This document shows positions 27,988 to 36,946 of a stretch of 64,000 nucleotides of DNA, piece after piece (position 1 is the stretch's first letter; each line of letters begins with the position of its first letter). The translations under genes and the position numbers were made by a program. The stretch is from positions 4,440,501-4,504,500 of the forward strand of contig NZ_CP015411.1 of assembly GCF_001750165.1 (NCBI RefSeq), in the 5' to 3' direction. Source of the stretch: Pseudoalteromonas luteoviolacea. Lineage in GTDB: Bacteria > Pseudomonadota > Gammaproteobacteria > Enterobacterales > Alteromonadaceae. Below the pieces are notes generated by a model, which was not told where the DNA came from, did no database searches, and saw nothing but the letters and a program-made list of their open reading frames with translations.

Positions 27988-28602
27988 TCAAGACTTGTAT
28001 TTAAATACATGTAACACCAAGTGCCAACGAATCGCAGCAAGACGTAACAATAAAATCGTCAACATAGACACTACCATGGTGGTTTCCAGTAATACACCCA
28101 AATGCGTCAATTGCGTATACACAATCCCCCCGATGATACAAGTGATGGCATAAAGCTCACCTTTCAGCAGCATCGGCATTTCGTCTGCCAATACGTCCCT
28201 AACAACGCCACCAAAGCATCCTGTTAACACTCCCATAATAATTACCGTGGTATCAGGCATACCCAAACTCATTGCCTTTTGCATCCCCATCACCGCAAAA
28301 AACGCCAATCCAAACGCATCTGCGGTCAATAGTTGCTGCTTAGGCACCGTTTTTTGTCTATTAGTCCACCAGATACATAAAATAACGGCACAAAAAATAG
28401 CAATAAAATAGCTACTATCGTGAAGCCAAAACACCGGAGTATCAAGTATAACATCCCGTATTGTGCCTCCCCCGATACCTGTTACTGTTGCAAGCACAAC
28501 CACACCAAACCCATCCATATGTTTTCGATGGGCCAGAAGGGTACCAGAAATTGCAAAGACCATAACACCCAACAAATCGAACCAGTGATATAGTTCAGTC
28601 AT
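27988..28602 (-). CDS. UPF0126/TRIC-type membrane protein (YicG/YadS family)
   Basis: 204-residue membrane protein with seven predicted helices in two repeated halves, each with the family glycine motif: GIGGGTIRDVILD in the first (about 42-54) and TGCFGGVVRDVLADE in the second (about 127-141). Bacterial members are related to trimeric intracellular cation channels, and some (YadS, YicG) have been tied to glycine uptake. Substrate here is unknown. Starts at ATG 28600-28602. Confidence 0.9.
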   Translation of the reverse strand: MTELYHWFDLLGVMVFAISGTLLAHRKHMDGFGVVVLATVTGIGGGTIRDVILDTPVFWLHDSSYFIAIFCAVILCIWWTNRQKTVPKQQLLTADAFGLAFFAVMGMQKAMSLGMPDTTVIIMGVLTGCFGGVVRDVLADEMPMLLKGELYAITCIIGGIVYTQLTHLGVLLETTMVVSMLTILLLRLAAIRWHLVLHVFKYKS

Positions 28603-29128
28603 ACGCGTTTTTCTTCACTTACCATAAAACCTAAATGGTAACTGACATCCCCGATACTCGCCAAGTATAAAAGCTGGCTTTACAAATTGATGATGATAAA
28701 AAAGCTTCCATGCGTACCACTCTTATCTCAGCAGTCCATTGCCTTGATCGAACATAAAATGGGTCACCCAATTACGGACAGTTTGGCCACCCTCCCGTTC
28801 CCATACCATTCACCCTAAAACCAGTTCATACGCCAATAAAAAATAGGGAAGAGCGATACACGTAGCGAGCGAACACTGCACTTCAACGTATGCAGTTATA
28901 CTCAACAAGACACCCACAGGTGTTAACTTCTCCTCGCTCACTGACGATAAAATTAGCAGGTGGTTAGGGAATTTTTCTTACCTTGGACAAATACAATAAA
29001 GCACAAAAAATAATTAAATTAATAGGTTACGCCATATTAAACCCGTCCAGACTAGGTAAATAAAAATATTAATTTTAAGTTTATTTTCAATTGGTTAGTT
29101 CAGGAACATTCACCCTGAACCAAGTTGC
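28603..29128. other. 526-base gap without a recognisable gene; possible transposon-end relic
   Basis: No open frame with a ribosome site was found on either strand. Two copies of CATTCACCCT lie about 300 bases apart (28808-28817 and 29108-29117), and the stretch 28758-28825 has the look of IS21-type end sequence (read on the minus strand, GGTGGCCAAACTGTCCG then GGGTGACC). That likeness is from memory and unproven. A weak inverted repeat (GTTCAGG/CCTGAAC, about 29098-29120) sits after the M14 gene end and could act as a terminator. Confidence 0.3.
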
Positions 29129-31714
29129 TTACTCCTCCCCAGAGTAATGTAAAACCAGAGGAGCTGAATAATTGGGTACATCATCGTAGCTAAACACGGC
29201 ATAGTACTTACTCAGTTTAGCATTACCAAAATTATCTAATGTATACGCATCTTTTCCGCCATAAAGCTTAACGCCATCAAAAGGGGAGCGCGGCGGGTGA
29301 AAACGATTACGCACCACAAAACAGCCAACAAAGTCTTCATCTTCAGGATTTTCCCAAACCAGCTTAACAACGCCGCCTTCTGATTGCGCCGACAAGTTCT
29401 GCGGCGCAGGCACGGCATGTTTTCGTCTGGTAATATAGTTAATGTTTAACTGTGCTGGGTGTTGATCCTGGCAAGCTGTCCAATTCACTAGGGCATTGGT
29501 TGCTTGGGATTCAGATGTGGCACGAATAATAAAATAAAAAGGCGTATGCGCCTGATGTAGCCGCTCTAACGCCTGTAGGCTATAACTATCAAAGATAAAA
29601 TGATGCTCTGCACGTTCTCGTAACTGCTCATTGCTCACTTCATAGCCGATATACTCTATCTTTTGACGTTTTTTAACAGCTTGAAAATCAACGTCTTGAA
29701 GCTCCACCAGCTCTATAGTAAACCGCACATCTTTAGCACTAGCAATACTGTTACAGCTGCGGAGTGTTAAACACGCTTGCGTGAATACCGTTTTATCAAC
29801 CGGTAAATCCGCATTTAATACAAAGGCCATCTGTCCATACACAATCTCCCCTTGCTCATCAAATCCAGAGGCAAGCCTATCTGCGACGACTGCTTCTTTG
29901 TATATCGTATTACAACGCGTAGGCAATAAGGCTAGTTGCTGCTCCGGTACTTGATATACAAGTTCCAAGTTTGGTCGATAGTGCAAACCGCTACCAAAAG
30001 GTCCGTAGCCTATGTCAAACTGCATGACTTGCGAGTCATTTCCAATTGGCAATGTTTTGGGGCCTTGCAAGCGTAATAACAAACTTTGCCGTTCAATCAA
30101 TGAATTCAATAGTGTGCGCTCTACGCCATTGAATTGCCACTTCATCCAAATCCCTTGCGTCATCTTATCTGATTCAAAAGTCTGCCCAAGGGTATGCAGC
30201 GGTTTAGCTTCGCTCACAGCTTGATAGTCATAAATATCTGACACGCTTTGCGCATCGATAATGGCCACTGACCACTCGCCGTATTGCTCAATTTTGGCAG
30301 CGACTCGATTCATCGGATACAGTGAAAATTCCGCCCGCTCAATATCCGCACCGGCGGGCAAAGAGCTTAAATCAAACTGGACGACACCAATACTAACGCC
30401 ACGCTTTTTATCGACTCCGATAAACATCGAGTTGTAACCAAAATGCTCTTTATTTTTGGCAAGGTAGTTCTCGCTCAAGTAGCCGACAAACTCTTTAGCT
30501 GGAAATAAGGTTCGAGCACTTTGATGTCGGGATAAATGTGTTTTTAATCGCAGCTCAGGACTAAACGACGATTTTATCTTTGTTACCTTATCTACAGCAC
30601 GAATATTATAAAAATAACTCTGTCCACTGCGCAGCTGTGAATCTCTAAAAGACAGCGACTTGGTTATGGCCACTAAGCTTTCCTCACCGCAGGGACTTTT
30701 GTTACTCTCACTGCGATACAGCTCAAAGTAAATATCATCCCGGTTGTCATACTCCCATTCAAGCTCAACCCCCTCGTGATCAATGCTCTTGATGGTAAAC
30801 CCAGCAACACGCTCCGGAGCCAAAGGCGAGTAATTAATCGCTTCACTTAAAGCGTGCACTATTGCCGGAATATTTTCAGCGACGCTTTCTGACATATTTT
30901 TCATATAATCCGGAATATTTCTCGTACCAACCTCAACAACGGTGGCAATAATACCTTTGCGATAATAATATTCTCGACCACTGCCATGAATGAGCTGCGC
31001 GGGTGGCTTGCCACGATGGATGCCATATTGCCTACCTGTCACTTTTTTAATTTCATGATTCATATTGGCACATAAGATGTTTAAATCAGCCCCTTCTATT
31101 TCTACTTCATGGTTAAACTTGTGCGCAGGAAAAAATACATTTCCTTGAGAGTGATAATCTAACGCAATGCGGATATTGTCATGCTGCTCAACAAAATCCC
31201 GGATCGCACAGGTTTCAGGCTCAGAAAATGCGTGTGGTCCACCATAAGTGTTTGATCCAGTATTTTGATTTCGCATAAATTTGGCATCAAAATTACGGTT
31301 TAAGTCCACACCATAGGTCCCATCGCCATTGTTGCGACGATTCTTGCGCCAAAACGAAAAGTGGTTGCGGGAATATTCAAAACCGTCTGGATTTAAGCAT
31401 GGCACCATATATAAAGTGTTGCGTGTCAGAGCTGTTTGTAGTTTGGGATTGAATCGATAGTTTTCCGTAATGTACTGAATAAACTTGAGTGCTAATTCAT
31501 TGCCTATCCACTCTCTGGCATGAATGGATCCGGTGTACAATAAAGCTGGTTTATCATCGGCGTAAGTGACGTCTAAAGATACCGTTACCAACATGATCGG
31601 ACGCCCCTCCCATGTTTGACCAATACTCTGAAGTCGAATTAAATGCGGATGTTCACTCATTGCAGATTGTAAAGCGTCGATAGTATCTTGATAGGAAGCG
31701 TATTGAATTTTCAT
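29129..31714 (-). CDS. M14 zinc carboxypeptidase with FN3 and DNRLRE-like domains
   Basis: 861 residues. The N-terminal 300 form a metallocarboxypeptidase: GSIHAREWIGNE supplies zinc ligands His65 and Glu68, DYHSQG supplies His188, LDLNRNF-type substrate residues appear at 137-142, and VVEVGTR carries the general base Glu261. A fibronectin type III module follows (about 305-395), then two beta-rich segments like DNRLRE domains (about 400-585 and 600-760) and a final FN3 module (about 770-858). Such proteins are usually secreted, yet no signal peptide is visible at the N-terminus. It is the last gene of an apparent operon, 75 bases after the ATP-grasp/HhH gene, suggesting it trims or recycles a peptide made by the two ligases; that link is inference. 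Confidence 0.88.
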   Translation of the reverse strand: MKIQYASYQDTIDALQSAMSEHPHLIRLQSIGQTWEGRPIMLVTVSLDVTYADDKPALLYTGSIHAREWIGNELALKFIQYITENYRFNPKLQTALTRNTLYMVPCLNPDGFEYSRNHFSFWRKNRRNNGDGTYGVDLNRNFDAKFMRNQNTGSNTYGGPHAFSEPETCAIRDFVEQHDNIRIALDYHSQGNVFFPAHKFNHEVEIEGADLNILCANMNHEIKKVTGRQYGIHRGKPPAQLIHGSGREYYYRKGIIATVVEVGTRNIPDYMKNMSESVAENIPAIVHALSEAINYSPLAPERVAGFTIKSIDHEGVELEWEYDNRDDIYFELYRSESNKSPCGEESLVAITKSLSFRDSQLRSGQSYFYNIRAVDKVTKIKSSFSPELRLKTHLSRHQSARTLFPAKEFVGYLSENYLAKNKEHFGYNSMFIGVDKKRGVSIGVVQFDLSSLPAGADIERAEFSLYPMNRVAAKIEQYGEWSVAIIDAQSVSDIYDYQAVSEAKPLHTLGQTFESDKMTQGIWMKWQFNGVERTLLNSLIERQSLLLRLQGPKTLPIGNDSQVMQFDIGYGPFGSGLHYRPNLELVYQVPEQQLALLPTRCNTIYKEAVVADRLASGFDEQGEIVYGQMAFVLNADLPVDKTVFTQACLTLRSCNSIASAKDVRFTIELVELQDVDFQAVKKRQKIEYIGYEVSNEQLRERAEHHFIFDSYSLQALERLHQAHTPFYFIIRATSESQATNALVNWTACQDQHPAQLNINYITRRKHAVPAPQNLSAQSEGGVVKLVWENPEDEDFVGCFVVRNRFHPPRSPFDGVKLYGGKDAYTLDNFGNAKLSKYYAVFSYDDVPNYSAPLVLHYSGEE

Positions 31715-31789
31715 AGCACAGGTTTACTCGTTGAACAAAAATAGACGGCGGCAACAGCCCCCGTCACTTGGTCTATCTGTTGGTATCCA

Positions 31790-33169
31790 TTAGATTTGCC
31801 CAGCATGGCTTTGCCAATGCTCGACTATTTTTTCTAATTTCTTATCTTTGAGGTTTTTCACGACACACAGTTTTTGTGGATCTGTATTTAATGCTTCAAC
31901 AACACCATGTGCACCGAATGTCGTCATAATGTCATCTACCATTTTTTCTCCCACACCACGGACTTGACTCAGTAGCGCCCTTACTTGCGCTTCATCAAAT
32001 TGCGGGGCATCGTAATTATTCAGCTCTTCAGCTAACTCATCACTGGCGGGAATAGGCTGCATCACCTTCGCCTCAACCGCCCTTGCACCCAATACAAAGT
32101 TATCTTGCAGATTCCACACTTCACTTGGCCACTCTTCTCCGAATTTAAACTCAGTGTCTAAAATAGGAAACGCCTGCTCATCAAATTGCTTAAATACTTC
32201 ACCGCAGTCTTGGCTTGGTGTGTACTGAGAAAATCCAATATGGCGCATCGTTCGCAGTAAACGCGCGTCAATTTTGCCGAGCTCTTCCCAGTTATAAAGC
32301 GGTATATGAGGCTTTCTGAAGTACCCACTCGACAATAACCACATCAAGTATTGACCGATCCAATCTCGAATGTAAGGGAATGCAGCAAAGGCTGTTGCAC
32401 ATTCTAAGATCCGCAATTTTCCATCTTTACCCAGTGCGATATCACACGCCCAATACTCTGCATTCGCCGCTTTTGAAGCCGCTGTTGCGAGTTTCAATAC
32501 CGACTTAGGAATCGCTTGATAATCCATGCTGCCACCTTGGCTGGTATTGGTTAACCATTCACCTTCAGGGGGTCTGCGCCAAAAAGCACATACTGGTTTA
32601 TGCCCAATCAGCATCACGCGAATGTCGGCTTCCATTGGAACAAAATCCTGAATATAGAGTGGGTAGTACTTTTTTTCATTCAACAGCGTCTTAGCTTCTT
32701 CAGCACTATCTACTTTATGAACAAAATAGCCACCATAGTTTGAAGGCCCATAAGAGCGCTTAATAATTTTTGGGTACTGAGCATTTGCTAAATATTGCTG
32801 TGCTCTCTCAGGAATATAAAATATTTCAGTATGCGGTGCAGGCAGCTTATACTTGCGGCAAAAGTGCGTCACATTTTCTTTAGACTTATTCGAGAATTGG
32901 CTGTCCAACGATGGTAAAAACCTGACTTCTGGCAATGCTCTGGCGATCTCTCTGAATGTCTCATACGCCGTTGCAGGAATATTGCCTATCAGAACATCTA
33001 TTTTTTTGCGCTTTACCTCAGCGATAAAACGCGCCTTGTCATTCCCCCAGTGATATACCACTGTTTCTATTTTATCGGGCCACCCCTTAAAATTAGACTT
33101 GTCAAAAAAACGCAGTACATAATCTAAATAAAGTAGTCCGATTTTGGGTAATTGTGTGTTGTTTTGCAT
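31790..33169 (-). CDS. ATP-grasp ligase fused to a C-terminal helix-hairpin-helix domain
   Basis: 459 residues. An N-terminal pre-ATP-grasp region leads into an ATP-grasp core (about 90-265): nucleotide lysines in KIIKRSYGPSNYGG (134-147), YIQDFVPMEADIRVM (172-186), the GGS loop TNTSQGGS (207-214) and the metal-site strand ILECATAF (254-261). Glu256 is kept, but the usual Asn two residues on (E-x-N) is Ala258. About 100 further residues follow, then a helix-hairpin-helix-like pair (394-455; VRGVGEKMVDDIMTTFGA). ATP-grasp enzymes join a carboxylate to an amine through an acyl-phosphate. It begins five bases from the RimK-like gene stop, so the two are surely cotranscribed. I do not recognise a characterised homologue. 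Confidence 0.82.
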   Translation of the reverse strand: MQNNTQLPKIGLLYLDYVLRFFDKSNFKGWPDKIETVVYHWGNDKARFIAEVKRKKIDVLIGNIPATAYETFREIARALPEVRFLPSLDSQFSNKSKENVTHFCRKYKLPAPHTEIFYIPERAQQYLANAQYPKIIKRSYGPSNYGGYFVHKVDSAEEAKTLLNEKKYYPLYIQDFVPMEADIRVMLIGHKPVCAFWRRPPEGEWLTNTSQGGSMDYQAIPKSVLKLATAASKAANAEYWACDIALGKDGKLRILECATAFAAFPYIRDWIGQYLMWLLSSGYFRKPHIPLYNWEELGKIDARLLRTMRHIGFSQYTPSQDCGEVFKQFDEQAFPILDTEFKFGEEWPSEVWNLQDNFVLGARAVEAKVMQPIPASDELAEELNNYDAPQFDEAQVRALLSQVRGVGEKMVDDIMTTFGAHGVVEALNTDPQKLCVVKNLKDKKLEKIVEHWQSHAGQI

Positions 33170-33173
33170 GAGA

Positions 33174-34121
33174 TTAGGCCACCTTGGCAGATTGAAATGA
33201 AGTTTTATTAGTCACGGTTTTTTCAATCAAACCCACCATAGCCTGGATTTTAGCTTGATTAAATGTCAGCCCTAATTGCTCTTGCTCTGGGGTGGCAAAG
33301 GCAGGAATTGTGTTTACTTCTAGCACCACATATTGTTCTTTTTCGCGATCATAAATTAAATCAACACCAGCGACTTCAAGCCCAAGCGCTTTAGTTGCTT
33401 TTAATGCCAGCGCCACCACTTCATCATTGGCTTCACGTACAAAGACACTCCCACCACTAGTCACATTAGTTTTCCAATCATCTTTAGGGGCTTTTCTGCC
33501 ATAACAGCCCACAAACTGACCATCAACAACATCAACACGATAATCGGTATTGTCATAATTGATAAAGCGCTCAACGTAAAAATAGCGTAAATCAGTACGG
33601 CTTAAAAAAGGCATGATCATATCCAGCGCTTGTTCGCCTTCTATTTTCACTATGCCGACTCCACCCCAACCATCCGTGGGTTTGTAGACTAACTTGCCAC
33701 CAAAGTCATGCAGCGCGGCACGCAAGCCATCCATGTCATTTTTGTGGCATAAACGATAGTCTGGTGTACTGATCCCATGACTATTAAGCAAATGTGATGT
33801 ACGAAACTTGTCTTCTGCCAATGCAAAAGCACGATAGTTATTGAGTGTAGGGATCGTTTCGTTAAGTGTTTCATAAAGATAAAGCTGATATTGCGTTTGC
33901 TGACCCGCGTTGTAGCTTAAAAAGGCATCTAACTGCTCCATTGCCACGCCGTTACACTCAATACCACCATCTCGCGCCCGTGCATCACGCAGATTTAGAC
34001 CTGTACTAGCTTGGATCCCACGCTCGGCTAAAGCGTGCACTAATTGTTGTTCAATCTCTTTTCCCCCGCCATTTTCGTACATCCAAATCCCGACATGGGG
34101 CGCCCGCGATACGGCAGTCAT
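33174..34121 (-). CDS. RimK-like ATP-grasp amino-acid/peptide ligase
   Basis: 315-residue ATP-grasp enzyme of the RimK/alpha-L-glutamate ligase type. Visible are the ATP-binding lysine in LVYKPTDGWGGVG (Lys147 and the glycine loop), YFYVERF, the substrate loop DYRVDVVDGQ, TNVTSGGS and the complete metal motif LEVNTIPAF (Glu268, Asn270). Predicted to add an amino acid, often glutamate, to a carboxylate of a peptide, protein or metabolite. A strong AAGGAG ribosome site precedes the ATG. First gene of the three-gene operon with the ATP-grasp/HhH and M14 genes; divergent from the M20 peptidase, with which it shares a 179-base promoter region. Confidence 0.87.
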   Translation of the reverse strand: MTAVSRAPHVGIWMYENGGGKEIEQQLVHALAERGIQASTGLNLRDARARDGGIECNGVAMEQLDAFLSYNAGQQTQYQLYLYETLNETIPTLNNYRAFALAEDKFRTSHLLNSHGISTPDYRLCHKNDMDGLRAALHDFGGKLVYKPTDGWGGVGIVKIEGEQALDMIMPFLSRTDLRYFYVERFINYDNTDYRVDVVDGQFVGCYGRKAPKDDWKTNVTSGGSVFVREANDEVVALALKATKALGLEVAGVDLIYDREKEQYVVLEVNTIPAFATPEQEQLGLTFNQAKIQAMVGLIEKTVTNKTSFQSAKVA

Positions 34122-34300
34122 AAAGTATCTCCTTGGTTTAAAAATAGGTGCAAAAACAGAGCGATGTCTTACTAGTTAAGACCATCTGTATGACAAATTT
34201 TTGATCCTTTTACTGAACTGAAAACTGTTCATAAAAGCTTCACCGAACTGCAACTGAAAAACGCCACGATGAGCCAAACCTTCACAGGGAGAAGATTAGG

Positions 34301-35428
34301 ATGAATCTAAACTATGCAGAATTAGCTAACTTAATAAGCTGTAACTCGCACAGTAAAAATAAAGTTGGAGTGGATCAACACGGTAAGCAAATGATCGCAC
34401 TCATTGAACCGCTCGGCTTTTCACTGACACGCTACCAACGAGAACATATTGGTGACCATTTACTGTTTCGTTCTCCTCGCAGCTCAGGCAAACGCATATT
34501 GTTATTAGGACATCTAGACACCGTTTTCCCCAAGGATACCTTTACCGAGTTTTCCGAAGACGACCACTATGTGTATGGACCTGGTGTATGTGATATGAAA
34601 GGCGGTAACTGGGTTGCATTGAACGCGCTACGACGTCTGAAACAGCAATATGGTCAACTCGAAAATATAGACTGGCTGCTAGTGAGTGATGAAGAAATTG
34701 GCAGTGATGACAGCCAAGCTTTAACGACTAAGATAGCCAAACAATATGATGCGTGTTTTGTATTTGAAGCTGCGGGGAAAGAGCATGAACTCGTCGTCGC
34801 CAGAAAAGGAATTGCGACCTATCACATCACCGTGACAGGGAAACCGGCCCATGCAGGTAACCACTACAGAGATGGCATTGACGCCAACTTTGCCATGGCA
34901 AATATGCTCTTAGAAATGACCTCATTGACCGATCTCAAAGCGGGTAGCACAGTGAATGTAGGCAAGGTGCAAGGCGGCATTGGCGCTAACACCATTTCAG
35001 GTAAGGCAAGCATGCAGGTTGAAGCGCGATTCACCAACCAAACTGAACAGCAGCGGTTATTAGAAGGTATTGAAAACATTTGTATGGCCATCGAAATAAC
35101 AGGAGTTGAGGTGGAAATACAGGGGGGACTACAACGCGGTGTGATGGCACCAACCGCTGCGCAACAAGCTCTTCTAGAAGAAATTAACAACATTTTAGGG
35201 GAAGCTCAGCCGATCGAACATCGCGGGGGTGTATCAGACGCCAACACAGCATCAGCCACAGGAACTCCGACATTAGATGGTTTTGGCCCCTATGGAGATG
35301 GCGATCACACTCGTAATGAACGCGCCCTCAAATCCAGCTTCGAGTTGCGCATTGAACAGATGACAGCCATATTATCTGAGCTATGCTACCAAGCAAGCAC
35401 AGCGGTACCCGCTGAGCATCAAGCATAG
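34301..35428 (+). CDS. M20 family metallopeptidase, carboxypeptidase G2-like
   Basis: 375 residues, matching the M20 two-domain fold. Zinc-site motifs are GHLDTVFP (His about 69, Asp 71), GPGVCDMKGG (bridging Asp), SDEEIGS (catalytic and metal Glu), EAAGKEHELVVARKG and GDGDHTRNE (late His); the dimerisation/lid domain lies at about 180-290. Closest family logic is glutamate carboxypeptidase (CPG2), which removes C-terminal Glu from amides, rather than DapE. Cytosolic as read. It is divergent from the ATP-grasp operon, which fits a role in trimming the ligase product, by inference. Ribosome site AGGGAG lies before the ATG. Confidence 0.86.
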   Translation: MNLNYAELANLISCNSHSKNKVGVDQHGKQMIALIEPLGFSLTRYQREHIGDHLLFRSPRSSGKRILLLGHLDTVFPKDTFTEFSEDDHYVYGPGVCDMKGGNWVALNALRRLKQQYGQLENIDWLLVSDEEIGSDDSQALTTKIAKQYDACFVFEAAGKEHELVVARKGIATYHITVTGKPAHAGNHYRDGIDANFAMANMLLEMTSLTDLKAGSTVNVGKVQGGIGANTISGKASMQVEARFTNQTEQQRLLEGIENICMAIEITGVEVEIQGGLQRGVMAPTAAQQALLEEINNILGEAQPIEHRGGVSDANTASATGTPTLDGFGPYGDGDHTRNERALKSSFELRIEQMTAILSELCYQASTAVPAEHQA

Positions 35429-35436
35429 CTTTTTTA

Positions 35437-36246
35437 TCAGCGTTGGCACTTAGTACAATATACAGTGCTGCGCTGCCCTAATCGGATCTCTTGTAAAGTG
35501 GTATCGCATTGCACGCAGGGCTCGCCTTTACGGCCATATACGAGTAGCTCTTGAGCAAAATAACCCGGTTTACCATCACTTTGGGCAAAATCCTTGAGGG
35601 TCGTGCCACCTTGTTCAATGGCTGCTGCGAGCGTTTCTTTAATGATCGGTGTCAGCTTTTGATAACGTGCTAAGGAAATTTTACCGGCTTCACGCTTTGG
35701 GTGGATCCCCGCCTTGAACAGGGACTCGTTGGCATAAATGTTACCCACTCCAACGACCACATGGTTGTCCATAATAAATTGCTTCACCGCGACTTTTTTG
35801 CCACGGCTGGCTTGATATAAATGCTCGGCGTCAAAAGCTTCTGTCAAAGGTTCTGGGCCCAACTTAGCAAAAACACTGTGCTGCTGTTCAGGTTCTTGCC
35901 ATAAAAACGCGCCAAAACGGCGTGGATCATTGAGCCGCAAAGCCAGACCATTATCAAACAACAGTTCAACATGATCATGCTTTTTCAAAGGCTCATTTTG
36001 CTCGACGACCCGTAAATTGCCAGACATCCCCAAGTGAAGGATCCCAGTGCCGACCTCACTGTCCAGTAGTAAATATTTAGCTCTGCGCCTCACGGCTAAA
36101 ATAGCGCTTCCAGCTAAAAGCGCAACATCTTCAGGGACAGGCCAACGTAAACTACCGTTATGGATACGAACTTCATTGACAATGTGCCCTTTGATGTGAG
36201 GCTCAATACCTAAACGACTGACTTCAACTTCTGGTAATTCTGGCAT
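35437..36246 (-). CDS. mutM: Formamidopyrimidine-DNA glycosylase
   Basis: Base-excision enzyme that removes 8-oxoguanine and formamidopyrimidines and nicks the strand. 269 residues, as usual. The mature N-terminus PELPEVEVSR gives catalytic Pro2 and Glu3; FGAFLW and the helix-two-turn-helix (GVGNIYANESLFKAGIHP) contact DNA; the C-terminal zinc finger has four Cys (CVQCDTT...CTKCQR). Follows a small membrane protein gene with only two bases between stop and start, so it is cotranscribed with it. It ends near the convergent M20 gene (8 bases). In E. coli mutM lies after rpmG; here ppaC is in between. Confidence 0.97.
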   Translation of the reverse strand: MPELPEVEVSRLGIEPHIKGHIVNEVRIHNGSLRWPVPEDVALLAGSAILAVRRRAKYLLLDSEVGTGILHLGMSGNLRVVEQNEPLKKHDHVELLFDNGLALRLNDPRRFGAFLWQEPEQQHSVFAKLGPEPLTEAFDAEHLYQASRGKKVAVKQFIMDNHVVVGVGNIYANESLFKAGIHPKREAGKISLARYQKLTPIIKETLAAAIEQGGTTLKDFAQSDGKPGYFAQELLVYGRKGEPCVQCDTTLQEIRLGQRSTVYCTKCQR

Positions 36247-36248
36247 AA

Positions 36249-36740
36249 CTATAATTCTATTGGTTTAAATAATTGCTTTGCTATATCAACGTCAAGTTCC
36301 AACCATTGTTGTTGGCGCTTAGCAAACAGAAAGTACACCTCATCTGCACGATATAACTGATAACTTAGCGGTAACTCTTCTCCAGCTAACCAAAAGGTCG
36401 CTACTGAAATTGCCGACTCAGGACTAAGCTGCGGTGGTGCTATTGATTGTAATTCAGTGTATTGCCACAGCTGAACGATCTGCGCAAGATCTTGCTCGGT
36501 ATATCTTGCTTGCTCCTTCTCCATCAACTTCTTCTCAATACGCCATGTGGTACCTATCCGTTCAATCTTAACCCCTGGATAGGCCAATGCCAGTACAAAA
36601 CTATGCTCAGGCAACACCATAATACGTTCAAATTCAGCTTGTTGCGGGTTTAACTTATGGTGTAGTCCATTGAGAAAGAAGATCATTATCAACATAGAGA
36701 AAATGACTACATTGTTCCAAGCTTTTCGGCTTAACCCCAT
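36249..36740 (-). CDS. Single-pass membrane protein, function unknown
   Basis: About 163 residues from ATG 36740 (a GGGG lies six bases upstream; ATG 36755 is an alternative). One membrane anchor (about 8-27; NNVVIFSMLIMIFFLNGLHH) precedes a soluble domain of about 130 residues with short beta-like repeats (PGVKIERIGTTWRIEKK; WLAGEELPLSYQLY). It reads directly into mutM (two bases apart). The length and pattern suggest a conserved periplasm-facing protein, but I do not recognise a family. Confidence 0.75.
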   Translation of the reverse strand: MGLSRKAWNNVVIFSMLIMIFFLNGLHHKLNPQQAEFERIMVLPEHSFVLALAYPGVKIERIGTTWRIEKKLMEKEQARYTEQDLAQIVQLWQYTELQSIAPPQLSPESAISVATFWLAGEELPLSYQLYRADEVYFLFAKRQQQWLELDVDIAKQLFKPIEL

Positions 36741-36946
36741 AATGGCCCCATTCATACTGATAAGAAGATTAATTAGATCACACTACTATACCTTGCAGAT
36801 AAACTGACATGTACTCTTAATTCTCCGCTCTTCCTATTTCATTGACACAGCTTAGACTATTTTCTAGGTCCAAAACCTATCTGGCACTGTATTAATCTGA
36901 TTAATTTTTGCTAAAATAAGCAACAAAATTTTTTAGGAGTCCGTCA

